Shown here: piece by piece, positions 31,340-38,991 of the stretch | How positions within the stretch are numbered: the first letter of the stretch is position 1 | How the letters are laid out: each line of letters starts with the position of its first letter | NCBI GenBank assembly: GCA_946621635.1 | Contig: CAMOOR010000003.1 | Span: forward strand, 10,111 to 74,110 | Length of the DNA: 64,000 nucleotides | From: Colimorpha sp002372855 | GTDB taxonomy: Bacteria > Bacteroidota > Bacteroidia > Bacteroidales > P3 | Reading direction: 5' to 3' | Made by a program: the position numbers and the translations under genes | Notes under the pieces: generated by a model | The model's database searches: none | The model's input: only the letters and a program-made list of their open reading frames with translations | Told to the model about the DNA's origin: nothing

Positions 31340-32728
31340 ATGAGCCTTATCAAATCGATTTCCGGCATCCGCGGCACCATCGGCGGCTGCCCCGGCGAGG
31401 GCCTGAGCCCCATCGACGTGGTGAAGTTCACCACGGCTTTCGCCACTTTCCTGAAACAGCAGAACCCCGGCAAGCGCCTGCGCCTGGCCGTGGGGCGCGA
31501 CGCGCGCCTGAGCGGCGCCATGGTGGACCGCCTGGTGGTGGGCACCCTGCAGGGCTGCGGCGTCGACGTGCTGGAGACGGGCCTCAGCACCACGCCGACG
31601 ACGGAGATGACCGTCATAGACGGACACTGCGACGGCGGCATCATCATCACCGCCAGCCACAACCCCAAACACTGGAACGCCCTGAAGCTGCTCAACGCCC
31701 GCGGCGAATTCATCAGCGACAAGGAGGGCAAGGAGGTGCTGCGCCTGGCCGAGAGCCCGGACCTGCAGTACGCCGAGGTGGACGACCTGGGGCAGGTCGT
31801 TGTGGAGGAAGACTGGATCGACCGCCACATCGAGCGCGTGCTGGGCCTGAAGTTGGTGGACGTGGAAGCCATCAAGAAGGCCAACTTCAAGGTGGCCGTG
31901 GACGCCGTCAACTCGACCGGCGGCCTGGCCATCCCGCGCCTGCTGCGCCGTCTGGGCGTGGAGCAGGTGGTGGAGCTGAACTGCGAGCCCACGGGCCATT
32001 TCGCCCACAACCCAGAGCCTATTCCGCAGAACCTGACGCAGATAAGCGACTGCGTGCGCCAGAACGGCTGCGACCTCGGCATCGTGGTGGACCCCGATGT
32101 GGACCGCCTGGCCCTGGTGTGCGAGACGGGCGAGATGTTCGGCGAGGAGTACACGCTGGTCTCCGTGGCCGACTACGTGCTCAGCCATACGCCGGGCAAC
32201 ACGGTGAGCAACCTCTCGTCGAGCCGCGCGCTGCGCGACGTGACGCGCCGCTACGCGGGCTGCGAATACAACGCCGCCGCCGTGGGCGAGGTGAACGTGA
32301 CGACGCTGATGCGCGAGACCCATGCCGTTATCGGCGGCGAGGGCAACGGCGGCGTCATCTACCCCGAGCTGCACTACGGCCGCGACGCCCTGGTGGGAGT
32401 GGCCCTCTTCCTCACGCTGCTGGCCAAGAAGGGCATGAAGGTGAGCGAGTTGCGCAAGACCTACCCCGAATACATCATCAGCAAGAACCGCAAGGACTTG
32501 ACGCCCGACATGGACGTCGACGCCCTGCTGGCGAAGGTCGCCAAGCTCTACAACGGCATGGCCAGTGTGGAGAAGGTGACCACCATCGACGGCGTGAAGA
32601 TCGACTTCGCCGACGGCTGGGTGCACCTTCGCAAGAGCAACACCGAGCCCATCATCCGCATCTACAGCGAAGCCGCCACCGAGGCCCGCGCCAACGAGCT
32701 GGCGCAGCAGGTGATGCAGCAGATTTAG
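31340..32728 (+). CDS. glmM: phosphoglucosamine mutase
   Basis: GlmM interconverts glucosamine-6-phosphate and glucosamine-1-phosphate on the way to UDP-GlcNAc for peptidoglycan and LPS. The 462-residue protein has the alpha-D-phosphohexomutase pattern: SISGIRGTIGG, the phosphoserine loop TASHNPKHWNALK, the metal loop VDPDVDRLALV, GGEGNGGVIYP and the C-terminal phosphate loop RKSNTEPIIRIYSEA. I take the ATG at 31340; the longer frame from 31136 is intergenic repeat sequence. A heptamer remnant (GGAGAGC GGAGAAC) abuts the stop. Confidence 0.93.
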   Translation: MSLIKSISGIRGTIGGCPGEGLSPIDVVKFTTAFATFLKQQNPGKRLRLAVGRDARLSGAMVDRLVVGTLQGCGVDVLETGLSTTPTTEMTVIDGHCDGGIIITASHNPKHWNALKLLNARGEFISDKEGKEVLRLAESPDLQYAEVDDLGQVVVEEDWIDRHIERVLGLKLVDVEAIKKANFKVAVDAVNSTGGLAIPRLLRRLGVEQVVELNCEPTGHFAHNPEPIPQNLTQISDCVRQNGCDLGIVVDPDVDRLALVCETGEMFGEEYTLVSVADYVLSHTPGNTVSNLSSSRALRDVTRRYAGCEYNAAAVGEVNVTTLMRETHAVIGGEGNGGVIYPELHYGRDALVGVALFLTLLAKKGMKVSELRKTYPEYIISKNRKDLTPDMDVDALLAKVAKLYNGMASVEKVTTIDGVKIDFADGWVHLRKSNTEPIIRIYSEAATEARANELAQQVMQQI

Positions 32729-32769
32729 TGGAGAGCGGAGAACATAGCAACCAAACGTATCAATATGAC

Positions 32770-32817
32770 GATGCCGTAGGCATCGAACAAGGTAGCCAGC
32801 CGTTTCAACGGCTGGCT
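32770..32817. repeat. REP element, left copy
   Basis: Two small hairpins: GATGCC/GGCATC (32770-32784) and AGCCAGCCGT/ACGGCTGGCT (32794-32817). It is an inverted relative of 32914-32960. Confidence 0.85.
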
Positions 32818-32836
32818 TTCTTTATACATAAAAAAA

Positions 32837-32888
32837 GCGTGCCGTCAGGTACGCAACATGTTATTTTGTTGCGTACCTGACGGCACGC
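32837..32888. repeat. perfect 22-bp stem hairpin between REP copies
   Basis: Arms 32837-32858 and 32867-32888 are exact inverted repeats (GCGTGCCGTCAGG... / ...CCTGACGGCACGC) around an 8-nt loop. It is centred between the two inverted REP copies and may also act as the glmM terminator, although no T run follows. Confidence 0.9.
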
Positions 32889-32913
32889 GGATTATACTTG
32901 GGTCTATCCGATA

Positions 32914-32960
32914 CCAGCCAATGAATTGGCTGGCTACTTTATGTGATGCCTAATGGCATC
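32914..32960. repeat. REP element, right copy
   Basis: CCAGCCAAT/ATTGGCTGG hairpin and GATGCC/GGCATC hairpin in inverse order and orientation to the left copy. It lies 15 bp from the stop of the transposase at 32976. Confidence 0.85.
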
Positions 32961-32975
32961 CTTCGATTGCGGGTA

Positions 32976-33455
32976 CTACGACACCCCTTCTGCGGGCGAG
33001 ACAAGACCGTACATCATATACTGCGGATCATATTCTATACCTGCTTTTCTGAACATTCGTTCCACCTCCTCGGCAAATGGGATGTGTCTGTGGTGTTCTC
33101 GCTGGTTGGCAATATACTGCTTCACTACAGGCAATAACGAACCATTGTAGGAAAAGGCACCGTACCCACTCTGCCATGCGAAAGCACCGTGGCAGTGATT
33201 CTGGTTGATCCAGTGCGAAGATGCCCCCTTGAGTTCCTTGACCAGAGCAGCAACACTATCGGAGGGATGCATACCTACAAGCATATGCACATGGTCTGCA
33301 ATGCCACCTATGGCCAGAGCCTTGTCTTTACGGTTGTTGCATATACCCGCAAGGTAGGCATACATATCCTCTGCCCAACATTCGGAGATCATTGCTTCGC
33401 GGTGAGCCACGGCGAAGACAATGTGCATGTATATTTGTGTGTAGGTATTTGCCAT
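32976..33455 (-). CDS. REP-associated tyrosine (Y1, IS200/IS605-type) transposase
   Basis: The 159-residue HUH single-strand transposase begins MANTYTQIYMHIVFAV. It carries the metal-binding His-Val-His at residues 55-57 (DHVHMLVG) and the catalytic tyrosine Tyr114 in VVKQYIANQREHH. It is intact. The ORF is open upstream into antisense pspC, but the family start is the ATG at 33455. A REP pair with a central hairpin lies immediately downstream, the typical layout of a RAYT with its own REP elements. There is no accessory tnpB. It sits 2 bp from the pspC stop. Confidence 0.93.
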   Translation of the reverse strand: MANTYTQIYMHIVFAVAHREAMISECWAEDMYAYLAGICNNRKDKALAIGGIADHVHMLVGMHPSDSVAALVKELKGASSHWINQNHCHGAFAWQSGYGAFSYNGSLLPVVKQYIANQREHHRHIPFAEEVERMFRKAGIEYDPQYMMYGLVSPAEGVS

Positions 33456-33457
33456 AT

Positions 33458-33667
33458 TCACGGTTCTATCCGGTTGTCCTCCGGGGCGGCGATCCAGACG
33501 ATGAGGTAGGCCCAGAAGCCGATGAAACCGAAGAAGATGGATATCAGGAAGAGTATGCGGACCACGGTGGGGTCGATGTTGAGGTATTTGGCGATGCCGC
33601 CGCAAACACCGGCGATGCGGCGATCGGCGGTGCTGCGGGTGAGGCGGCGGTAGCTGTTGTTTTCCAT
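33458..33667 (-). CDS. PspC-domain small membrane protein
   Basis: The 69-residue protein has the PspC pattern RRIAGVCGGIAKYLNIDPTVVRILF, with the GVCGGIA turn and one strong membrane segment (LFLISIFFGFIGFWAYLIVWIA). PspC-domain proteins are inner-membrane stress sensors or toxin-like partners of phage-shock systems. It is 35 bp downstream of the M3 peptidase gene on the same strand. It is too short to hold more than this domain. Confidence 0.88.
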   Translation of the reverse strand: MENNSYRRLTRSTADRRIAGVCGGIAKYLNIDPTVVRILFLISIFFGFIGFWAYLIVWIAAPEDNRIEP

Positions 33668-33702
33668 TGGTCTTGTTTTTTTTAACGACAACCGAGGTTT
33701 GG

Positions 33703-35727
33703 CTATTGGATAAAACCCTTGCGCTTGAGCAGGGCGTTGGCACTGGGGTCTTTGCCGCGGAAGGCGCGGTAGAGGTCCATGGGTTCGACGGTGTTGCCGC
33801 TCTCGAGGAGGTGGCGGAAGCGCTTGGCGAGTTCGGGGTTGAAAAGGTCGCCGCTCTCGGCGAAGGCCTCGAAGGCGTCGGCGTCGAGGATGGCCGTCCA
33901 GGTGTAGCTGTAGTAGCCGGCGTCGTAGCCGGTGGTGAAGATGTGCTGGAAGTAGGGGCTGCGGTAGCGGCTGATGATTTCGGGGATGAGGCCGATGTTC
34001 TTCATGTGCTCCTCTTCGAAGGCTATGGGGTCGATGTGCTGTTTCTGCTTGATGGAGTAGTAGTCCATGTCGAGGAGGCTGGCGGCGAGGAGCTCGGTGG
34101 TGATGAAGCCCTGGCCGTAGGTCTGGGCGGCGGCGATTTTCTGGATGAGGGCGTCGGGGATGGCCTCGCCGGTCTGGTAGTGGCGGGCGTACATCTTCAT
34201 CACCTGGGGGTGGCGGCACCAGTTCTCCATGACCTGGGAGGGCAGCTCGACGAAGTCGCGCGGCACGTTGGTACCGGCCAGGGAGGGATAGGTGCAGTTG
34301 GAGAGGAGGCCGTGGAGGGCGTGGCCGAACTCGTGGAAGAGGGTCTCGCTCTCGTCGAAGTTGAGCAGCGCGGGGCGGTCGGCGGTGGGCTTGGTGAAGT
34401 TGCAGACCACCTGGATGATGGGCATGACGTTGCGGCCGTCGAGGGTGCGGTGCTGTCCGCGGAACTCGGTCATCCAGGCGCCGCTGCGCTTGGAGGCGCG
34501 GGGGTGGAAGTCCATGTAGAGGATGCCGACGGTGCTGTCGCCCTGGCGCACCTCGAAGCAGCGGGCTTCCTTGTCATAGGTGGGCAGGTCGGTGCGCTCG
34601 GTGAAGGTCAGGCCATAGAGGCGGTTGGCCACCATGAAAGCGCCTTCGCGGACGCTGTCGAGGGCGAAATAGGGGCGCACCTCGGCGTCGTCGATGGCGT
34701 ACTTCTCGGCACGATACTTCTCGGAGTAGTAGCGCCAGTCCCAAGGCTGGAGTTTGGCGCCGGGCTCGTCCTGCGAGAGCATCTTCTGGTAGAGGTCGCG
34801 CTCCTGTTTGGCAGTGTTGAGGGCGGGCGTCCAGATGTCCATCAGGCAGCGGTAGACGTTGGCCGGGGTCTTGGCGAGGCAGTCGTCGAGGACGTAGTCG
34901 GCATGGGTGGGGAAGCCGAGGATGTTGGCGCGTTCGAGGCGGAGGTTGACGAGGGTGTCAATGATTTTGGTGTTGTCGAACTTGCCGCCCTGGCAGCGGT
35001 CGGCATAGGCGTGCCACACCTCCTCGCGGAGGGCGCGGTCGGGGCAGGACTGCATGAAGGGTTCCCAGGTGGGAACGTCGAGGGTGACGGTGTCGCCGTT
35101 GGGGAGGACCTTCTTGTAGTCGTTGGTGGCCTTGAGCACATTCTGCGCGAAGCGGAGGGTGAGGGAGGCTATCTGCTCGTTGAGTTCGCGGAAGCGGGGC
35201 TGCTGGGCCTCGGGCACATTGGCGCCGGCGCGGACGAAGCCGTTGTAGGTCTCGGTGAGGAGGCGAAGCTGTTCGGGGTTGAGGCCGAGAGTCTCGCGCT
35301 GGTCGTAGACGGTCTTGATGCGGGCGAAGAGTTTCTGGTTGAGGGCGATGTCGTCGTCGTGGGCCGAGAGGAGCGGGGTCACGGCCTCGGCGATGGAGTC
35401 CATCTCGGGGCTGTTCTCGCACTCGCTGAGGTTGAAGAAGACGCCGCTGACGTCCTTGAGGAGCTGTCCGCTGTACTCGTAGGCGAGGATGGTGTTTTCA
35501 AAGGTCGGGGCTTCAGAGTTGCCGGTGATGGCGTCGATTTCGGCCTTCTGGCGGGCCATACCCTCTTGGAAGGCAGGCATGTAGTGTTCGGTCTTGATGC
35601 GGGAAAAGTCGGGAATTTCGTAGGGTGTGTTCCACGCGGAGAAGAAGGGATTTTCCATGTTGTTCTGATTTTTGCATCCGGCGACCAGCATTGTGGCCGC
35701 GGCAGCGATAAGTAATGTGCGTTTCAT
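33703..35727 (-). CDS. M3-family zinc metallopeptidase (peptidyl-dipeptidase Dcp type), lipoprotein
   Basis: The 674-residue enzyme has the M3 active site FHEFGHALHGLLS (His465 and His469 with Glu466) and downstream family segments RDFVELPSQVMENW and GYYSYTWTAILDADAFEAF. Dcp-type enzymes trim dipeptides or short peptides. A lipobox (MLVAGC) indicates export and membrane anchoring, unlike the cytoplasmic E. coli Dcp, so it probably degrades peptides in the periplasm. It is 11 bp downstream of the thioredoxin-like gene. Confidence 0.93.
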   Translation of the reverse strand: MKRTLLIAAAATMLVAGCKNQNNMENPFFSAWNTPYEIPDFSRIKTEHYMPAFQEGMARQKAEIDAITGNSEAPTFENTILAYEYSGQLLKDVSGVFFNLSECENSPEMDSIAEAVTPLLSAHDDDIALNQKLFARIKTVYDQRETLGLNPEQLRLLTETYNGFVRAGANVPEAQQPRFRELNEQIASLTLRFAQNVLKATNDYKKVLPNGDTVTLDVPTWEPFMQSCPDRALREEVWHAYADRCQGGKFDNTKIIDTLVNLRLERANILGFPTHADYVLDDCLAKTPANVYRCLMDIWTPALNTAKQERDLYQKMLSQDEPGAKLQPWDWRYYSEKYRAEKYAIDDAEVRPYFALDSVREGAFMVANRLYGLTFTERTDLPTYDKEARCFEVRQGDSTVGILYMDFHPRASKRSGAWMTEFRGQHRTLDGRNVMPIIQVVCNFTKPTADRPALLNFDESETLFHEFGHALHGLLSNCTYPSLAGTNVPRDFVELPSQVMENWCRHPQVMKMYARHYQTGEAIPDALIQKIAAAQTYGQGFITTELLAASLLDMDYYSIKQKQHIDPIAFEEEHMKNIGLIPEIISRYRSPYFQHIFTTGYDAGYYSYTWTAILDADAFEAFAESGDLFNPELAKRFRHLLESGNTVEPMDLYRAFRGKDPSANALLKRKGFIQ

Positions 35728-35738
35728 ATTAATATATT

Positions 35739-37154
35739 TTATTCATTATTCTTTATGATGGCTTGTAGGACCGCCTCGAGGATTTCGGCGCTGAGCTTCT
35801 TGGCGACGAACTTGTGGTCGCGGTTGTCGATGAGGTAGATTTGGGGTGTGGTGGTGATGTCGTAGACCTCGCGCCAGTCGACATTGGCTTCGCCGCCGCT
35901 GAGGTCGATCCAATAGGGGTGCGACATGTGGTGTTCGGCGAGGAAGGACTTCCACTTGACGATGGTTTGGTCGTCGGGCTCGGTGAGGATGGCGAAGGCG
36001 CTGAGGCCGATGGAGTCGACGTAGCGCTCGAAGACCTTGTACACCGCAGGGATAATGTCGCGGCAGTGGCCGCAGGTGGGGCTCCAGAAGAGGAGCAACG
36101 TGTAGCGGCCCGGCATGTGGTGGAGCGAAGCGGCACGGTGGTTGGTGTCGAAGAGGACAAGCTCGGGGGCCACCTTGCCCACCAGAAGGCGGTCCCACTT
36201 GGTGGCGCGCTCGATCTGTTCGTCGATGACCGAGGGTTCGAGGCCGGTGACCTCGCCGGTGGCGAAATAGCGCTGCACGAGGTGGACATAGACCTCGTCG
36301 TAGACCATCACCTTGCTCTGGAGGAAATGGTTGGTCATGTTGAGGATGAGCCAGCGGTAGACGTTGGGGGCGGGTTTGGAGCGGTCGATCATGCTGTCGA
36401 GCAGCGGGCAGATCATGTCCGGCGGCATGCGGTTCATGCGCTTGTCGACATACTCCATCACGCGGTCGTAGAAGACCTCCTTGGGGGTGCGGAGGATGAA
36501 GGGGTCGTCGAGAGGCATGTTGTCGAAATAATGATCCATCAGCCACTCGTAGCGCTCGCGGTCGGACAGGGGCTCGCCATTGGTGCCGAAGCGTGGGACG
36601 TCGACATCCTTGGTTGCCATCATCATACGCGAGAGCATGCATTCGGGGTAGCGGTTGATGAATTCGAGACGGACACTGTCGAGCCGCAGCCGTTGGGCCG
36701 GGACATAGACATCGTGGAACTCGGCGGAGTCCATGGTCTTGCTGGCGGAGACCATGTCCTGGAAGAGCGATTCGTTGGCACGGTTGAAATTGAAGAACAC
36801 CTCGTTCTCGCGGGAACCCTTGGAGGACATGCCGAGTTTCCAGTTTTCGTTGTCGGTGCGGAGGGTGAAATTCTGCTTTTCATGATAGACGACGAACTCC
36901 ACGAAGCGGTCGGTGTTGTTGGTGACATAGTAGAGGCCGGGCTCGAGTTCCTCGTCTCCCTCGAAGACGAACTTGCCTTTGCCGTTGTTGTAGGCTGTGT
37001 CGGAGAAGAACTTGTACTGGGCAAGGTAGAAACCCATGTAGAGCACGGAGTCTTTGTTGCCCTCGGCCACGAAGGTGATTTTGTAGCCAGGTTTGGCGGC
37101 CACGGAGAGCAGTGGCAGAAGCGCCAGGAGAATGGTGAATGCGTATTTTTTCAT
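35739..37154 (-). CDS. exported thioredoxin-fold (TlpA-like) protein
   Basis: The 471-residue exported protein (signal LLALLPLLSVAA) has an N-terminal DUF4369-like beta domain (YKITFVAEGNKDSVLYMGF), a helical DUF5106-like middle, and a C-terminal thioredoxin domain with CGHC at residues 361-364 (LLFWSPTCGHCRDIIPAVY). Such proteins reduce or rearrange disulfides in the Bacteroidota periplasm. It lies between mnmE and the M3 peptidase gene on the same strand with short gaps. Confidence 0.9.
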   Translation of the reverse strand: MKKYAFTILLALLPLLSVAAKPGYKITFVAEGNKDSVLYMGFYLAQYKFFSDTAYNNGKGKFVFEGDEELEPGLYYVTNNTDRFVEFVVYHEKQNFTLRTDNENWKLGMSSKGSRENEVFFNFNRANESLFQDMVSASKTMDSAEFHDVYVPAQRLRLDSVRLEFINRYPECMLSRMMMATKDVDVPRFGTNGEPLSDRERYEWLMDHYFDNMPLDDPFILRTPKEVFYDRVMEYVDKRMNRMPPDMICPLLDSMIDRSKPAPNVYRWLILNMTNHFLQSKVMVYDEVYVHLVQRYFATGEVTGLEPSVIDEQIERATKWDRLLVGKVAPELVLFDTNHRAASLHHMPGRYTLLLFWSPTCGHCRDIIPAVYKVFERYVDSIGLSAFAILTEPDDQTIVKWKSFLAEHHMSHPYWIDLSGGEANVDWREVYDITTTPQIYLIDNRDHKFVAKKLSAEILEAVLQAIIKNNE

Positions 37155-37176
37155 ATCTTTCTTTGTTTGTATTCAA

Positions 37177-38493
37177 TTATTTACCGATGCAGAAACGGGA
37201 GAAAATGTTCGTTAACAATTCGTCGGAAGAGACCTCGCCGGTGATGGTGCCCAGGTGGTAGAGCGCGTCGCGAAGGTCGACCGCGACAAGGTCGGAGGGT
37301 ATTGCTTCGTCGAGGGCACGGGAGGCTGCGGCGAGGGCTTTCGCCACATGGAGCAGGGCCCCATAGTGGCGCTCGTTGGAAAGAAGCGGGGCGTCGCCAG
37401 AGAGTCGGGGCTGATACCGCTCGACAAGCATGGCCTCCAACTGGGCAATTCCCTCCTTCGTCTTGGCGGAGAGATTTACCGTCGGCGATGGCACAGAGGC
37501 GGCGACAGACAGGTCGGACTTGTTGTTTACATAAATCACCTGCTTGCTCTCGAGGTCGACATCGGGCGCCTGCCAAGGGGTAGTGGCGTCGTGGACGTAG
37601 AGCACCACCTCGGCGTCGGCCACGGCCTTGCGGCTGCGCTCGACCCCCATAGCCTCTATGGCGTCGCTGCTGCTGCGGAGGCCGGCGGTGTCGATGAAAC
37701 GGAAGGTGATGCCGTCGAGGGTCAACGTTTCCTCAATAGTGTCGCGCGTGGTGCCGGGGATGTCGCTTACCAGGGCGCGGTCGTCGTCGAGAAGGGCATT
37801 GAGAAGAGAGGACTTGCCCGCATTGGGGCGGCCAACGATGGCTACAGGGATGCCCCGTTTGAGGGTATTGCCGAGAGAGAAGGAGGCCATGAGCCGTTCC
37901 ACCTCGGCGGCCAGTTCACAGAGTGTCTGGCGCAATTGGGAACGGTCGGCAAACTCGACATCCTCCTGGCTGAAGTCCAGCTCCAGCTCGAGCAGCGCGG
38001 TGAGGTCGAGCAACCGCTTGCGCAAGTCGTTCAGCTTGCGGGCATAGCCTCCGCGCAGCTGGCTGACGGCCAGGCGGTGCTGCACAGGGGTAACGGCATC
38101 GATGAGGTCGGCCACGGCTTCGGCTTGCGAAAGGTTGAGCTTGCCGCCGAGGAAAGCCCGCATGGTGAACTCGCCGGGTTCGGCCAAACGTGCGCCGTCG
38201 TCGAGCAGGGCCTGCACGATGGCCTGCTGTACATAGAGCGATCCATGGCAGGAGATTTCGACCATTTCCTCGCCGGTGTAGCTGTGAGGCGCAGGGAACC
38301 ATACCGCCAGCACCTCATCGATCAGGCTGCCACCGTCGGAGAAACGTGCAAAGTGGGAATGGCGTGGCTCCAGCGCATCGACCGAGAGATGGCGCAAGGC
38401 CATCTCCCTGGCTTGCGGTCCGCTGAGACGTACCACCGCCACACCTCCCACCCCACGAGGGGTGGAAACCGCCACTATGGTATCACTTCCCAT
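37177..38493 (-). CDS. mnmE: tRNA modification GTPase MnmE
   Basis: MnmE with MnmG adds carboxymethylaminomethyl groups to U34 of certain tRNAs. The 438-residue protein has the N-terminal folate-binding domain (DTIVAVSTPRGVGGVAVVRLSG), the G domain with GRPNAGKSSLLN (G1), DIPGTTRD (G2), DTAGLR (G3) and NKSD (G4), and the invariant C-terminal FCIGK. It overlaps the upstream small membrane gene by 11 bp. Length is slightly under the usual 450. Confidence 0.97.
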   Translation of the reverse strand: MGSDTIVAVSTPRGVGGVAVVRLSGPQAREMALRHLSVDALEPRHSHFARFSDGGSLIDEVLAVWFPAPHSYTGEEMVEISCHGSLYVQQAIVQALLDDGARLAEPGEFTMRAFLGGKLNLSQAEAVADLIDAVTPVQHRLAVSQLRGGYARKLNDLRKRLLDLTALLELELDFSQEDVEFADRSQLRQTLCELAAEVERLMASFSLGNTLKRGIPVAIVGRPNAGKSSLLNALLDDDRALVSDIPGTTRDTIEETLTLDGITFRFIDTAGLRSSSDAIEAMGVERSRKAVADAEVVLYVHDATTPWQAPDVDLESKQVIYVNNKSDLSVAASVPSPTVNLSAKTKEGIAQLEAMLVERYQPRLSGDAPLLSNERHYGALLHVAKALAAASRALDEAIPSDLVAVDLRDALYHLGTITGEVSSDELLTNIFSRFCIGK

Positions 38494-38983
38494 CCTTCTG
38501 TTCAGCCATATATTGGTCGCCGTAAAGCGAGGTCATTTCTTCGTCCGTAAGCCCGAGGTCGACTTTCACCTTATAGATATTGGGGTAGGCAAGGATGAGC
38601 ATCAGCACGGTCACCATGGCCAGCATCAGAAGCACATTCTGGCTGGAGACCACCGTCATTGCACAGAGGATGACCACCACGGCCAAAATGGAGAGGTAGA
38701 GCGAACGGATGTAATTGGCATACCCCGTCAGCTTGGCTTCGAGGCTTTCTGTCTGGCGCAGGCGGGGGACCTGCTTGCGGATGACCAACAGTGCCATGCT
38801 CAGCGACAGCACGGCAAGAACGCTACCCGCCACCAGCATCCAGCGGTTGACATAGTCGCTCTGCATCGGGAAACGCCAGGGGCTGGCATAGAGGAACAGC
38901 GAGGCCAGAATGACCACAGCCGCCGAGCCCCAAAGACCCAGCTGGGCGCTGTGTTTTATTTTGTCGGTTTCTTTTTTATACAT
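38483..38983 (-). CDS. small multi-pass membrane protein, unknown
   Basis: The 166-residue protein has about four predicted membrane segments (SAAVVILASLFLYA, WMLVAGSVLAVLSLSMALLV, SLYLSILAVVVILCAM, VLLMLAMVTVLMLILA) and charged ends; the C-terminus is acidic then basic. I recognise no family. It lies between uvrA (9 bp upstream) and mnmE (11-bp overlap), so it is part of that operon. Confidence 0.75.
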   Translation of the reverse strand: MYKKETDKIKHSAQLGLWGSAAVVILASLFLYASPWRFPMQSDYVNRWMLVAGSVLAVLSLSMALLVIRKQVPRLRQTESLEAKLTGYANYIRSLYLSILAVVVILCAMTVVSSQNVLLMLAMVTVLMLILAYPNIYKVKVDLGLTDEEMTSLYGDQYMAEQKDGK

Positions 38984-38991
38984 TGTTTTAT

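Noticed and set aside
32837..32888. Simple Rho-independent terminator of glmM
   Set aside because: The hairpin is perfect, but no T run follows and it is centred between two inverted REP copies, so it was assigned to the REP unit, with terminator function only possible.
33667..35715. 682-codon plus-strand ORF over the M3 peptidase
   Set aside because: It is antisense to an intact HEFGH peptidase and has shadow composition.
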